DNA from: Pseudomonas graminis
Lineage (GTDB): Bacteria; Pseudomonadota; Gammaproteobacteria; Pseudomonadales; Pseudomonadaceae
Reading direction: 5' to 3'
Length of the DNA: 64,000 bases
Assembly: GCF_004364335.1 (NCBI RefSeq)
Contig: NZ_SOCR01000002.1
Coordinates: 124,001-188,000, forward strand
Position numbers and translations under genes: made by a program. Each line of letters starts with the position of its first letter. The stretch's first letter is position 1. The notes below the pieces were generated by a model. It was not told where the DNA came from and ran no database searches. It saw only the letters and a program-made list of their open reading frames with translations. Shown here in pieces: positions 45,812 through 54,899 of this stretch.

Positions 45812-47026
45812 TCAGCCCATGACCTCGCTCAGCGGAATGAAGTTGAGCAGGTCACCCTCCGCCACCGTTGTGCCTTCCACAATCTCGATCAGTCCGTCGG
45901 CCCAGGCGGCGCTGCGCAGCACACCTGAACTCTGGTTGCGGTAGGCAACCAGCCGGCCTTGTTCAAGGCGTCCGCGCAGGTATTCGCGCCGGTTGCCCGG
46001 TTTGGTCCAGGTGAATGCAGCCGGCACCTGGAACTGCAGCGGCCTGACGGCCTGAACCCCCAGTCGCCTGAGCAGATAAGGGCGGGCAAGCAGTGCAAAG
46101 GTCACCAGCGTCGAGGCCGGGTTGCCCGGAAGGCCGATCACCGGCACGCCACGGAAATGGCCGAAGGTCAGCGGTTTACCGGGTTTGATCGCCAGTTTCC
46201 ACAGGGCGATCTCGCCTTCCTCACGCAGCGCGTGACCGAGAAAATCCGCTTCACCAACGGACACGCCGCCCGTGGAGAGGATCAGGTCGACCTCGTTCAG
46301 GCTACCCAGCGCCGCGCGGGTTTTCTCGAGGTTGTCGGGAAGGATGCCCGCATCGACCACTTCACAGCCCAGACGCATCAGCCAGCTGCACAGCAACACG
46401 CGATTGCTGTTGTAGATCTGCCCCGGTCCCAGCGGCTGCCCCGGCTCGATCAACTCATCGCCCGTGGACAGAACGGCCACCCGGGCGCGGCGCATGACCT
46501 GCACGTGGCCGAAGCCCATGCTCGCGGCCAGACCCAGTTCAATCGGGTTCATGACGGTGCCGGCATCCAGCACCTTGTCGCCGACCGTGGTCTCCTGCCC
46601 CTTCGGGCGAATGTTCTGACCGGCGCTTAACGGTTCGAGAAAGCGCACGGTCCCGTCGGCCTGGACTTCGGCGTTCTCCTGCATCTCGACGCAGTCAGCC
46701 CCTTCCGGTACCGGCGCGCCGGTGAAGATCCGCGCGCAGGTCCCGGGTTGGAGTGGCTCGGGCGCATGCCCGGCGAAGATGCGCTGGCTCACCGGCAGCG
46801 GCTCACCGGTCCAGTCCGCGACGCGCATCGCATAGCCGTCCATGGCGCTGTTGGGCCACGGCGGCAAATCCAGCGTCGAGACCAAGTCCTCTGCCAGTAC
46901 GCGCCCCAAGGCATCAGCCAGCGCCACGGTTTCACGCTCGATGATCGGCGCGGCGGCTGCAAGGTCCATCAATCGCTGCATGGCCTCTTCGACCGGCATC
47001 AGGCGACTCATTTCAGGTGCGCTCAT
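45812..47026 (-). CDS. moeA: Molybdopterin molybdenumtransferase MoeA
   Basis: Inserts molybdenum into adenylylated molybdopterin. The 404 residues show the N-terminal domains (ALGRVLAEDLVSTLDLPPWP, NSAMDGYAMR), then RIFTGAPVPEGADCVEMQEN and the core STGDELIEPGQPLGPGQIYN with STGGVSVGEADF; the last beta domain runs from about 320. This is the second-type moeA found next to moaB and mobA in Pseudomonas (PA3028-PA3030 in PAO1, from memory). Six bases separate it from moaB, so the pair is one operon. Confidence 0.94.
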   Translation of the reverse strand: MSAPEMSRLMPVEEAMQRLMDLAAAAPIIERETVALADALGRVLAEDLVSTLDLPPWPNSAMDGYAMRVADWTGEPLPVSQRIFAGHAPEPLQPGTCARIFTGAPVPEGADCVEMQENAEVQADGTVRFLEPLSAGQNIRPKGQETTVGDKVLDAGTVMNPIELGLAASMGFGHVQVMRRARVAVLSTGDELIEPGQPLGPGQIYNSNRVLLCSWLMRLGCEVVDAGILPDNLEKTRAALGSLNEVDLILSTGGVSVGEADFLGHALREEGEIALWKLAIKPGKPLTFGHFRGVPVIGLPGNPASTLVTFALLARPYLLRRLGVQAVRPLQFQVPAAFTWTKPGNRREYLRGRLEQGRLVAYRNQSSGVLRSAAWADGLIEIVEGTTVAEGDLLNFIPLSEVMG

Positions 47027-47032
47027 AAAGGC

Positions 47033-47572
47033 TCACCCGCGCGTCGCGCAGGGTTCGGCCTTCTTTAGGTGTGGCACGAAATTGCACGGGCGGAAGCTGT
47101 TGTTCAACTGATCAGCAAGAATACCGTCCCAGCCGGTGCGCACCGCGTTGGTCGAGCCCGGCAGGCAGCAGACGAGCGTGCCGTTGGCCAGACCGGCAAG
47201 GGCGCGGGATTGAATGGTCGAAGTGCCGATGTCGGGCAGGGAAATCTGGCGGAACAGCTCGCCAAAACCGTCCACCTGTTTGTCCAGCAGGCAGGCCACG
47301 GCTTCCGGGGTGCTGTCGCGGCCGGTAAAACCGGTGCCGCCAGTGATCAGCACGACTTGGACTTCATCATCGGCGATCCAGGTCGCCACCTGGGCGCGGA
47401 TCTTGTACAGGTCATCCTTGAGCAGCACGCGCTCGATCAGGCCATGACCGGCGGTGGTCAGGCGGTCGACGAACATCTGGCCGGAGGTATCGGTTTCAAA
47501 AGTACGGGTGTCACTGACCGTCAGAACAGCGATGTTCAGGGGTACGAAAGGCGAGTCTGCCTTGGCTTTCAT
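47033..47572 (-). CDS. moaB: Molybdenum cofactor biosynthesis protein MoaB
   Basis: A MogA/MoaB-type molybdopterin adenylyltransferase of 179 residues that activates the cofactor for Mo insertion. Core: NIAVLTVSDTRTFETDTSGQ, VVLITGGTGFTGRDSTPEAV and LPGSTNAVRTGWDGILADQL. Upstream of moeA; the divergent mobA starts 78 bases away, so a shared promoter zone serves all three. Confidence 0.94.
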   Translation of the reverse strand: MKAKADSPFVPLNIAVLTVSDTRTFETDTSGQMFVDRLTTAGHGLIERVLLKDDLYKIRAQVATWIADDEVQVVLITGGTGFTGRDSTPEAVACLLDKQVDGFGELFRQISLPDIGTSTIQSRALAGLANGTLVCCLPGSTNAVRTGWDGILADQLNNSFRPCNFVPHLKKAEPCATRG

Positions 47573-47650
47573 GGCGAGGTCCGGTTGTAGAGGAAACAGG
47601 GCGGTGTTATATCACAGCACCTGTTTTTTGCCGCGCCAACCGAGCTGATC

Positions 47651-48244
47651 ATGACCCCTTCCGACGCCCTCCCGCCCTGCTCCATCCTGCTGCTCGCCGG
47701 CGGCCAGGGCCGCCGCATGGGCGGGCGTGACAAAGGCCTGATCGTCTGGCGCGACAAGCCCTTCATCGAACATTTGCATGGGCTGGTGCGCCCGCTCACG
47801 GATGATGTGATCGTTTCGTGCAACCGCAACCGCGAGCAGTACGCCCGCTACGCCGATCAACTGGTCGAGGACGAGCAACAGGATTTCCCGGGGCCCTACG
47901 CGGGTATTCGCGCAGGCCTTGCCGTGGCGAAGCATCAATACCTGCTGGTCATCCCCTGTGACATGCCGCTGCTGGATCGCACGCTGCTCGATGGCCTGCG
48001 CCAGACCGCTGCCGGGAATCCCGGCGTTCCCGTCATGGTTCGCCAGGGCGAGCAATGGGAGCCGCTGTTATGTTGCATTCCCACCCTCCACGGGAGTGTG
48101 TTCGAGCAGCATTGGCAGCAAGGCCAGCGCAGCCCGCGCCGAACTCTGGCAGAATTGCACGCCGTGGCGTTGCAGTGCGAGGCCGACGACCCGCGTCTGG
48201 CCAACCTCAACACGCCGGAGCTATTGACCCAGATCAAGCCCTGA
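47651..48244 (+). CDS. mobA: Molybdenum cofactor guanylyltransferase
   Basis: Adds GMP from GTP to Mo-molybdopterin, forming the MGD cofactor for DMSO-reductase-type enzymes such as nitrate and formate dehydrogenases. The nucleotide loop [20 protein letters not shown] and metal Asp in [10 protein letters not shown] are intact, along with the specific [20 protein letters not shown]. 197 residues. The start ATG is close to the moaB promoter. Confidence 0.95.
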   Translation: MTPSDALPPCSILLLAGGQGRRMGGRDKGLIVWRDKPFIEHLHGLVRPLTDDVIVSCNRNREQYARYADQLVEDEQQDFPGPYAGIRAGLAVAKHQYLLVIPCDMPLLDRTLLDGLRQTAAGNPGVPVMVRQGEQWEPLLCCIPTLHGSVFEQHWQQGQRSPRRTLAELHAVALQCEADDPRLANLNTPELLTQIKP

Positions 48245-48328
48245 GCGCAGCCGGCAGGTTTCATGGAACTTTGCCGTCACACTCTGCGTCAGACACATCA
48301 CTAAACAAAATACCCCGGAGACACAGCA

Positions 48329-48553
48329 ATGAAACAACGGACTCTTCCTGCCGCCTTCCTGCTTGCACTGAGCCTCGCCTCTCTAGCCGGTTGCTCTTCG
48401 CCAACGGTGATCACGCTGAACGACGGCCGTGAAATCCAGGCCACCGACGAGCCGAAGTACGACGAAGAGTCGGGCTTCTATGAGTTCAAACAGCTGGACG
48501 GTAAGGAAACCCGCATCAACAAAGATCAGGTTCGTACCGTTAAAGAGCTGTGA
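48329..48553 (+). CDS. YgdI/YgdR family lipoprotein (second copy)
   Basis: A 74-residue lipoprotein with SLAGCSSP at the lipobox and an SH3-like domain SPTVITLNDGREIQATDEPK, GFYEFKQLDGKETRINKDQV. CGGAGACACAGCA gives the ribosome site. It is a paralogue of the gene at 34028. PAO1 has a lipoprotein gene of this type beside mobA (recalled), supporting synteny. Confidence 0.9.
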   Translation: MKQRTLPAAFLLALSLASLAGCSSPTVITLNDGREIQATDEPKYDEESGFYEFKQLDGKETRINKDQVRTVKEL

Positions 48554-48600
48554 TGCCGGCTTGATCGCGAGGGTTTGAAAAGACCGACGCCGAAAGCAAA

Positions 48601-48628
48601 AAGACCCGCCAATCGAGCGGGTCTTTTT
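48601..48628 (+). terminator. Rho-independent terminator
   Basis: Stem AAGACCCGC / GCGGGTCTT around CAATCGA, then a T7 run. It follows the lipoprotein gene by 48 bases and would also work weakly for the convergent pseudouridine synthase gene. Confidence 0.92.
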
Positions 48629-48666
48629 TTGCCTGGAATAATCCCCCCAACCGGCCAAAAGCCGCG

Positions 48667-49557
48667 TTACCAATCCAGTGTGATGCGGCTTTCGAACACC
48701 CGCTCCTGCCCGGTCACCGGATCGGTGAAGCGCAGCCCCTGGGCGAGCAGTTTGAGCGGGTGGGCGTAGTCGTCCACGGCATCCTTGAGTACGTCGGGAT
48801 AGAACGGATCATTGCAGATGCCGGCGCCCAGGGCGGCCATGTGCACCCGCAGTTGATGTTTTTTGCCGGTCACCGGGTACAGCGCGTAGCGCCAGAGCCC
48901 GCCATTTCTGTCGCTGACTTCCACGCGGGTTTCCGTGTTGCTCGGGCCGTCACCCTCCTGCATGCGAAAGAATGGTTCGCCATCGAACAAGCGGCTGTTG
49001 TGCACGCGGGGAAACGCCACGTCCGGGAGCGCAGGCGCAATCGCTTCGTAGCGCTTTTCAATCTGACGGGTTGGAAACAGCGCCTGATAGGCCGATCGCG
49101 TCTGCTTATTGGCCGAGAACAACACCAGCCCTGCCGTGTGCCGGTCAATGCGATGCAAAGGCACCAGATCGGGATTGTCGAGGGTCCGGATCAGGCGCCG
49201 CAGCAGGGTCTGCTCGACGTACTCGCCCGCGGGGGTGACGGGAAGAAAATGCGGCTTGTCGGCGACCACCAGGTGCTCGTCGGCATACAGGATCGACTCC
49301 TGCACCGGGATCGGCGTCTCGTTGGGCACTTCGCGAAAGTAGTGGATACGCAGGCCTTCGCGGTACGCCAAGTCCACAGCGATCGGCTGGCCGTCAGCGT
49401 CGAGCACCTTGCCCCGCGCGATCCGGTCCAGCCATTGCTCGCGGCTGATGGCGCTGAAGCGCTCGCACAGGCAATCGAGCACTGTCTGCCAAGGCCCGGG
49501 CGGCAGATACAAGGTGCTGGCTTGACGGTGGGCGGCGGTAAACACAGGTGCGGACAT
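48667..49557 (-). CDS. RluA-family 23S/tRNA pseudouridine synthase
   Basis: The catalytic Asp is in HRIDRHTAGLVLFSANK, and KRYEAIAP and GKKHQLRVHMAALGAGICND are further family motifs. The N-terminal S4-like portion (FSAISREQWLDRIARGKVLD) suggests RNA binding. Close to the RluA subgroup that contains an S4 domain; I cannot say which uridine it modifies. The ATG at 49557 has the better start; the outer frame would add 16 residues. Length 296. Confidence 0.9.
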   Translation of the reverse strand: MSAPVFTAAHRQASTLYLPPGPWQTVLDCLCERFSAISREQWLDRIARGKVLDADGQPIAVDLAYREGLRIHYFREVPNETPIPVQESILYADEHLVVADKPHFLPVTPAGEYVEQTLLRRLIRTLDNPDLVPLHRIDRHTAGLVLFSANKQTRSAYQALFPTRQIEKRYEAIAPALPDVAFPRVHNSRLFDGEPFFRMQEGDGPSNTETRVEVSDRNGGLWRYALYPVTGKKHQLRVHMAALGAGICNDPFYPDVLKDAVDDYAHPLKLLAQGLRFTDPVTGQERVFESRITLDW

Positions 49558-49769
49558 AAACGGCTCAGGCTGAAATGACAAGGACGACTGGGTGAGCATT
49601 ATCAACGCCGGCGAATCATTGCGCGACTGGGTAAACGAGGGTTTCCTCCGAAGGCTCTAGCCCGAGCCCCTCAGAAGTGCGCGACGTTATGTCGCACGAA
49701 AAACCGGCGCCAGTTGTCTGACAACCACGGCGCAGCGCTGGATGCGCAAAATGATTTGTCCTAAAATGT

Positions 49770-49889
49770 TTCGAAATCGGCACGCAGGCGAGAATCCGAG
49801 CGGACACGAACACCCTCGTGACTGAAATCGAAAACGCCTGCCAGACCTGAAACTCATAAAAAGAAAGCCCGTCATCGACGGGCTTTTTT
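49770..49889 (+). ncRNA. Candidate small RNA with intrinsic terminator
   Basis: An excellent terminator on the plus strand (49864-49889) follows no open reading frame: the upstream gene is transcribed away and starts 300 bases back. TCCTAAAAT at 49759-49767 resembles a sigma-70/sigma-S minus-10 element, giving an RNA of about 115-120 bases. The body includes GAACACCCTCGTGACTGAAA. Bounds of the 5' end are a guess. Size is similar to RgsA-class sRNAs, but I cannot match the sequence. Confidence 0.55.
49864..49889 (+). terminator. Orphan Rho-independent terminator
   Basis: Stem AAAGCCCGTC / GACGGGCTTT with loop ATC and a T6 tail. No plus-strand gene ends near, so it marks the end of the candidate sRNA. 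Confidence 0.92.
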
Positions 49890-49966
49890 CGTTTTCAGGA
49901 TGTGTACCGCGCGTTGAGCGCCACTGCCCACGACCATTTCCTTTCGCAACTTTTGAGGTTACGCCC

Positions 49967-50233
49967 ATGCTGGTTCAATTCTTCCAATGGATCAAACGTC
50001 TCTCCACCGGGACTTCATCGCAGAACGACGAAAACTACTCCCAGTCCTTTTCCAATGAGGACCATGATGTGGGCCGCTGGACGTTCATGTCGGTGTTCAT
50101 CGTGCTCACCCTGAGTCTGTACATCGTCGCTGGCCTGGGCTACTACGCCAAAGTGCACGTCTGGGACGGCATGACCGATGAGCAGAAAGCCGCCGTCGCT
50201 CAAGCCATGGTGGTCGACACGCAATATCTCTGA
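49967..50233 (+). CDS. Small single-helix membrane protein (88 aa)
   Basis: Begins MLVQFFQWIKRLSTGTSSQN with a polar stretch (NEDHDVGRWTF), a membrane helix (MSVFIVLTLSLYIVAGLGYYA) and a cytoplasmic or periplasmic end DGMTDEQKAAVAQAMVVDTQ. GAGGT is spaced correctly before the ATG. No known domain; the hydrophobic element is quoted above in slightly shortened form. Downstream of the sRNA terminator, so a separate promoter is required. Confidence 0.7.
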   Translation: MLVQFFQWIKRLSTGTSSQNDENYSQSFSNEDHDVGRWTFMSVFIVLTLSLYIVAGLGYYAKVHVWDGMTDEQKAAVAQAMVVDTQYL

Positions 50234-50292
50234 TAAGCAATATTGCATAAGCCCACCCTGGCGCGCGGACTTATGCCCCGATTGCGCGCGCG

Positions 50293-50532
50293 TCAGTCGT
50301 TCAGAAACAGCACGACCTGATCGGTGTCGAACGGCCAGTCCAGTTCGGCACCGGTGTCTGCCCGTCTCAGCACGGGAATCCTCAGGCCATAGGTTTCGTG
50401 GTGCGCCTCGCTCTCGCCAATGTCGACCAGCTCCACCATCAAGCCGTGCTCCACCAGCGGCATCAATTCGGCTTCGGCCACCTCGCACAAGTGACACCCC
50501 AACGTTCCGAACAGCTGACATTCCGGTGGCAT
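50293..50532 (-). CDS. Glutaredoxin-like thioredoxin-fold protein (79 aa)
   Basis: MPPECQLFGTLGCHLCEVAE contains the redox pair CHLC; the rest has LRIPVLRRADTGAELDWPFD with the cis-Pro element IPV. This is the glutaredoxin-2-type family (DUF836-like) common in proteobacteria. GAGGGG lies seven bases before the ATG at 50532; the longer upstream frame is rejected. It may serve thiol exchange in the cytosol. No operon partner. Confidence 0.85.
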   Translation of the reverse strand: MPPECQLFGTLGCHLCEVAEAELMPLVEHGLMVELVDIGESEAHHETYGLRIPVLRRADTGAELDWPFDTDQVVLFLND

Positions 50533-50794
50533 GACTGGGCCCCTCTGTGGCGGCGATTCCAAGGCTTGAATCGGCAAGTCTAGAACTGACCGCCAGTACC
50601 GTCGAGCCAGCGCATGCCTGCTGACCTCCCTCCTGTCGCCCCACCCACACTGGAGCGCGACGCTCGGCGGGCGCACCGGAACGGCGCAGAAACCGCCTCG
50701 GGCGAAACGGCAGTCTGGTTTACGCGATTGGAATGAACCTTCAGGAATGCGCCATACTCGAAACCCCATATCGTCATCCCCTAAGGAGAAAACC

Positions 50795-51109
50795 ATGGCT
50801 CGACCTACAGCAGAAAAAGCCCAGGACATATTGATGTCTGACTTCCAGACGCTGGTTGCCGATACGGAAAAACTGCTGGCGCACACGGCCTCTCTGGCCG
50901 GTGAACAGGCTGACGAACTGCGTGAGCAGATTCGCGAAAGCCTGCTCCGTGCACGTGAAACCCTCAAACTGACCGAAGAAACCCTGCGCGCACGCGGTAA
51001 GGAAGCGGTCATCGTCACTGAGGACTACGTTCAGAACAATCCATGGCAATCAGTAGGCATCGCAGCTGGCGTCGGCTTCCTGCTGGGCCTGCTGGCCACT
51101 CGGCGCTAA
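50795..51109 (+). CDS. DUF883/YqjD-like membrane-anchored ribosome-binding protein
   Basis: A helical 104-residue protein starting MARPTAEKAQDILMSDFQTL, with the C-terminal membrane helix NPWQSVGIAAGVGFLLGLLA and ending TRR. AAGGAG precedes the ATG at 50795. It is the first of three genes in a YqjD-YqjE-YqjK-like operon (intergenic gap five bases, then a four-base overlap). In E. coli YqjD is RpoS-dependent and tethers inactive ribosomes. Confidence 0.9.
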   Translation: MARPTAEKAQDILMSDFQTLVADTEKLLAHTASLAGEQADELREQIRESLLRARETLKLTEETLRARGKEAVIVTEDYVQNNPWQSVGIAAGVGFLLGLLATRR

Positions 51110-51114
51110 CGGCC

Positions 51115-51501
51115 ATGACGCAGCCGACAGGTCCAAACGGGACCGATCAATCCTCTTCGCCACGGCGGCTGGGTGCGGCCTTTCTGGGGCTGTTGCACAC
51201 CCATGTCGAACTGTTCGGCATCGAGCTTCAGGAGCAGAAAGCCCGTACGGTCAGGCTGTTACTCTTCGCAGGCCTGGCGCTGGTTTTCGCGTTGCTGCTG
51301 CTCATCGGCCTGTCCGCGCTGCTGCTGGTTCTCGTCTGGGACAGCTATCGCCTCTACGGGATCATCGGCCTGTGCGGGTTATACACCCTGGCGGCGATTT
51401 TCTGTGGAATGCGGCTCAAAGCAGCTGTTTTCGATGAGTCTTCACCCTTCCATTCGACACTGGAAGAACTGGCTAACGACCGCGAGCGACTGATGCCATG
51501 A
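51115..51501 (+). CDS. YqjE-like phage holin-fold membrane protein
   Basis: A 128-residue membrane protein of the Phage_holin_3_6/YqjE family: a cytoplasmic N-part (LGAAFLGLLHTHVELFGIEL, QEQKARTVRLLL), two helices (LFAGLALVFALLLLIGLSAL and YGIIGLCGLYTLAAIFCGMR) and a C-terminal acidic tail. Despite the name these chromosomal proteins are not lysis factors. It starts five bases after the DUF883 gene. Confidence 0.88.
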   Translation: MTQPTGPNGTDQSSSPRRLGAAFLGLLHTHVELFGIELQEQKARTVRLLLFAGLALVFALLLLIGLSALLLVLVWDSYRLYGIIGLCGLYTLAAIFCGMRLKAAVFDESSPFHSTLEELANDRERLMP

Positions 51502-51839
51502 GCACACCTCAATTGCCCCAGACCCACAATCGTCGCGAGCTGCGCAAAGCATTGATCCGCCTGCGCATGGAGATGCACCGTCAAGAGATCCGTCAGGAAT
51601 CCTCGCGCCTGATGCATCCCCTGCAACGCATGCGCGGCATGGCCTCCGACCTGCCCGGTTCCCTCGGCATCAAACATGGGCCGCTGTGGGGCGTCGGTGC
51701 CGTCACCCTGCTCGGGTTTCTCACCGGCAAGGGCACGCGCAGCAAAAAAACCGGCAGCGTCACCCGCTTGATCAAGCTCAGCGCAACCGTTTTGCCGCTG
51801 ATCAAAATGGCCCTGCAGAACTCGTCCCGCCGTCGCTGA
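51498..51839 (+). CDS. YqjK-like basic protein (113 aa)
   Basis: Third gene of the small operon, overlapping yqjE-like by four bases (ATGA). It has a basic helical N-part (HNRRELRKALIRLRMEMHRQ) and a central GIKHGPLWGVGAVTLLGFLT that may be a membrane helix; the C-end is basic. Position and composition suggest the YqjK role; homology is not certain. Confidence 0.72.
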   Translation: MSTPQLPQTHNRRELRKALIRLRMEMHRQEIRQESSRLMHPLQRMRGMASDLPGSLGIKHGPLWGVGAVTLLGFLTGKGTRSKKTGSVTRLIKLSATVLPLIKMALQNSSRRR

Positions 51840-51882
51840 AAGCCTTTTGGCTGCATTCTTGCTAGCTGCATCCTGCCAATAG

Positions 51883-51922
51883 CCCTCACCTTGCCCGATA
51901 GCCTTATCGGGTGAGGTGAGGG
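51883..51922. repeat. Two-part inverted repeat after the YqjDEK-like operon
   Basis: CCCTCACC pairs with GGTGAGGG, and inside them CCCGATA with TATCGGG. The nested hairpin lacks a T-run. It lies 44 bases past the operon end and may act as a terminator or barrier before the EAL gene. Confidence 0.6.
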
Positions 51923-51997
51923 TGTTCGTCCGATGACAATCTGAAAAACCCAAGCATACCAACCGTCACCCCTACAAATCCCCACTAAGGAGGCCAT

Positions 51998-53161
51998 GTG
52001 TTCGATGGGCAACCGCTCGCCTGTTTCCAGCCGTTCATCGACACCGCGACCGGGCGCATCGCCGGCGTAGAGGCCTTGGGCCGTCTACGCAAGGCGGACG
52101 GCAGCCTGCAATCGGTCGGCCCGTTGTTTGCGGACCCGCGGCGCCCGGCCGTGCAATTGCGTCGGCTGGATCGGCAGGTACGCGACAACGCCCTGAGCCG
52201 CTTTCACGAGGCGCCGAGTGACTGGTTTCTCAGCCTGAACATTTCCCCACGCTGGATCAGTCGCCTGCGCGCCGACGAATCGCCGCCCAGCCTCCAACAG
52301 CTGCAGACCCATGGCATTCCCGCAGAACGGATCGTCTTCGAGATCACTGAATTGAGCGGCGATGGCCAGCGCCTGAACGAGGTGGTGGCCCGCTACCGCG
52401 ATGCCGGCGCGCGGATTGCCATCGATGATTTCGGCGCCGGCTATTCGCAGCTGGACCGGGTGCTGGCGTTGCAACCCGACATCCTCAAGCTCGACATGCG
52501 CCTGTTTCAGGCCGCAGCGCGGGGCGGCCCGAGCAGCGATGTGGTCAAGGCCCTCGCGCAGATGGCGGAGAAAACCGGCTGCTGGATCATCGCCGAGGGA
52601 GTCGAGACAGAAGCTGAGCTGGACTTCGCCCTGGAATGCGGCTCGCGTTATGTCCAGGGCTATCTGTTCGCCCCGGCGCAGCTGGATTTCTTCGAAGCCG
52701 ATGCATTCGTCGACCGCTTCGCCGCCCTGCGTGATCGTTACGTGATGAAGAAAGTCGGCGAACGTGAACAGCTGATGACCCTGCGCAAACAACTCACCCA
52801 GTTGATGTCCCGGCTGCAGCGCTGGGCCGAGAGCAATGCGCCGCTGAGTGATTTGCCTCAGGTCACCGACTTCCCGTGGTTGCTGCGCTTTTATCAATGC
52901 GATCGCCACGGCACGCAGCTCACGCCCAATCTGGAATGGCGCAACGGCGCGTGGTCCGCAGACGCGCGCTACCTGGGCCATAACTGGTCTTGGCGGCCCT
53001 ATTTCTACCACCTGCTCGCCGAGGGCTGGCACGAGCGTCGCCTGACGCTGTCGAGCACCTACCGCGACGCCACCAGCAATCAGTATTGCCTGACGGCCGG
53101 GCAGTTCTTCGACAACGGCGAGCGGCTGTTGCTGATCGATGTCGACGCGGCCGGGTTCTGA
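51998..53161 (+). CDS. EAL-domain c-di-GMP phosphodiesterase with C-terminal sensor
   Basis: Hydrolyses c-di-GMP. All catalytic elements are visible: GVEALGRLR, SLNISPRWI, VFEITELSGDG, IAIDDFGAGYSQL, ILKLDMRLF, IIAEGVETEAEL and QGYLFAPAQLDFF. The domain takes residues 1-245; after a helical linker (about 245-285) a Cache-like domain follows (FYQCDRHGTQLTPNLEW to LTAGQFFDNGERLLLIDVDA), which would sense a small ligand in the cytosol. It starts with GTG; SD AAGGAGG is four bases before it. An out-of-frame ATG two bases upstream overlaps the GTG. Single gene. Confidence 0.9.
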   Translation: MFDGQPLACFQPFIDTATGRIAGVEALGRLRKADGSLQSVGPLFADPRRPAVQLRRLDRQVRDNALSRFHEAPSDWFLSLNISPRWISRLRADESPPSLQQLQTHGIPAERIVFEITELSGDGQRLNEVVARYRDAGARIAIDDFGAGYSQLDRVLALQPDILKLDMRLFQAAARGGPSSDVVKALAQMAEKTGCWIIAEGVETEAELDFALECGSRYVQGYLFAPAQLDFFEADAFVDRFAALRDRYVMKKVGEREQLMTLRKQLTQLMSRLQRWAESNAPLSDLPQVTDFPWLLRFYQCDRHGTQLTPNLEWRNGAWSADARYLGHNWSWRPYFYHLLAEGWHERRLTLSSTYRDATSNQYCLTAGQFFDNGERLLLIDVDAAGF

Positions 53162-53270
53162 TGAGGCCGCTCGACCTCGCCCCTTGAGTACAGGCTCAGC
53201 GATCTTGTGCTTGCAGCGTGCGGGGCGAACCGGGAAGCTAGCGCGGTAATCACCCGACGGAGTACCGGCC

Positions 53271-54602
53271 TTGGATTGGCAAACCCTGCTCACCCGCGAG
53301 CGCCTTGGCAAAACCCTGCACAGCCCTGAAGAACTGGGGCGCAGTCCATTCCACAAGGATCACGACCGGATCATTTTCTCCGGCGCCTTTCGCCGTCTCG
53401 GGCGCAAGACCCAGGTTCATCCGGTCACCAGCAACGACCACATCCACACGCGCCTGACCCACTCGCTGGAAGTCAGCTGCGTAGGCCGCTCGCTGGGCAT
53501 GCGCGTTGGCGAAACCCTGCGCAGCGCCCTGCCCGACTGGTGCGACCCGAGCGATCTGGGCATGGTCGTGCAATCGGCCTGCCTGGCCCACGACATCGGC
53601 AACCCGCCATTTGGCCACTCTGGCGAAGACGCCATTCGCAACTGGTTCAAACAGGCCGCAGGCCGCGGCTGGCTCGACGCGATGAGCGAGGTCGAGCGCA
53701 ACGACTTTCTCAATTTCGAAGGCAATGCCCAAGGTTTCCGCGTTCTGACTCAGCTGGAATACCACCAGTTCGAGGGCGGCACGCGGCTGACCTACGCCAC
53801 CCTCGGCACTTACCTGAAGTACCCGTGGACGGCCCGTCACGCCGACTCCCTGGGCTACAAGAAACACAAGTTCGGTTGCTATCAGAGTGAACTGCCGATC
53901 CTCGAGCAGATCGCCGGCAAGCTTGGCCTGCCGCAAATCGAGGACCAACGCTGGGCCCGGCATCCGCTGGTGTACCTGATGGAGGCTGCCGACGACATCT
54001 GCTACGCGCTGATTGATCTTGAAGACGGCCTTGAAATGGAGTTGCTCACCTACGACGAGGTCGAGTCGCTGCTGCTGGGTCTGGTGGGCGATGATCTGCC
54101 GGAAACCTACCGCCAGTTGGGCCCCAATGACTCCCGGCGTCGCAAGCTGGCGATTCTGCGCGGCAAGGCGATCGAGCACCTGACCAACGCCGCCGCCCGC
54201 GCTTTCGTCGAACAGCAGGACGCGCTACTGGCGGGCACGCTGCACGGTGATCTGGTCGAACACATGCACGGCCCGGCCAAGCGCTGCGTGCTCAACGCCA
54301 AGGACATGGCGCGCAAGAAGATCTTTCAGGACAAGCGCAAGACGCTGCACGAAATTGGCGCCTACACCACGCTGGAGATCCTGCTCAATGCCTTTTGCGG
54401 CGCGGCGCTGGAGCAGTTCGGCGGGCATGAGCCGTCGTTCAAGAGCCGGCGCATTCTCGATCTGCTCGGTAATAACGCGCCCGACCCGAGCTGGCCGCTG
54501 CACACGTCCTTTCTCAGGGTCATCGATTTCATCGCCGGCATGACCGACAGTTACGCCAGCGAAATGGCCCGTGAGATGACGGGACACTCCAGCCCCGTCT
54601 AG
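53271..54602 (+). CDS. Deoxyguanosinetriphosphate triphosphohydrolase-like protein
   Basis: HD-domain dNTPase that cuts dNTPs to nucleoside and triphosphate. Metal ligands are in RLTHSLEVS and [16 protein letters not shown]; further [20 protein letters not shown] and [20 protein letters not shown]. The 443-residue length suits the dgt-like family (PA3043 in PAO1 by memory). The start is a TTG ([12 protein letters not shown] read as Met) with GGAG nine bases upstream. A terminator follows. Confidence 0.93.
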   Translation: MDWQTLLTRERLGKTLHSPEELGRSPFHKDHDRIIFSGAFRRLGRKTQVHPVTSNDHIHTRLTHSLEVSCVGRSLGMRVGETLRSALPDWCDPSDLGMVVQSACLAHDIGNPPFGHSGEDAIRNWFKQAAGRGWLDAMSEVERNDFLNFEGNAQGFRVLTQLEYHQFEGGTRLTYATLGTYLKYPWTARHADSLGYKKHKFGCYQSELPILEQIAGKLGLPQIEDQRWARHPLVYLMEAADDICYALIDLEDGLEMELLTYDEVESLLLGLVGDDLPETYRQLGPNDSRRRKLAILRGKAIEHLTNAAARAFVEQQDALLAGTLHGDLVEHMHGPAKRCVLNAKDMARKKIFQDKRKTLHEIGAYTTLEILLNAFCGAALEQFGGHEPSFKSRRILDLLGNNAPDPSWPLHTSFLRVIDFIAGMTDSYASEMAREMTGHSSPV

Positions 54603-54644
54603 CGCCGCCTTTAGCCGTGGCGGCTGTTCGAGGACGCCTAAGAC

Positions 54645-54676
54645 AGCCCGAATACCAGCCGGTATTCGGGCTTTTC
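54645..54676 (+). terminator. Rho-independent terminator of the dNTPase gene
   Basis: Stem AGCCCGAATACC / GGTATTCGGGCT with loop AGCC, then TTTTCT; 42 bases past the stop. Confidence 0.9.
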
Positions 54677-54899
54677 TCATTGGGGCGTCAGGAAATCCAA
54701 CAGCAACTTCGGATATTTCCTACACAACCGTCGGAATGCCCTTATCGCTGGTCGTACATCCCTGCCGAATAATCCGCGCCATCCCGCGCCTTGGGACAAC
54801 CGGACCCATTACCTCCCGAAGACACCGCCCCGCCTGCGAGTGCGCCGCCGGCCCGCCGTTACGCGGTCGCGCTCACTACCCCTACGTCTGGAACCGCCG

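Noticed and set aside
51115..51501. Prophage holin
   Set aside because: The holin-fold protein lies in a YqjDEK-like operon and has no lysis neighbours; it is a chromosomal membrane protein.
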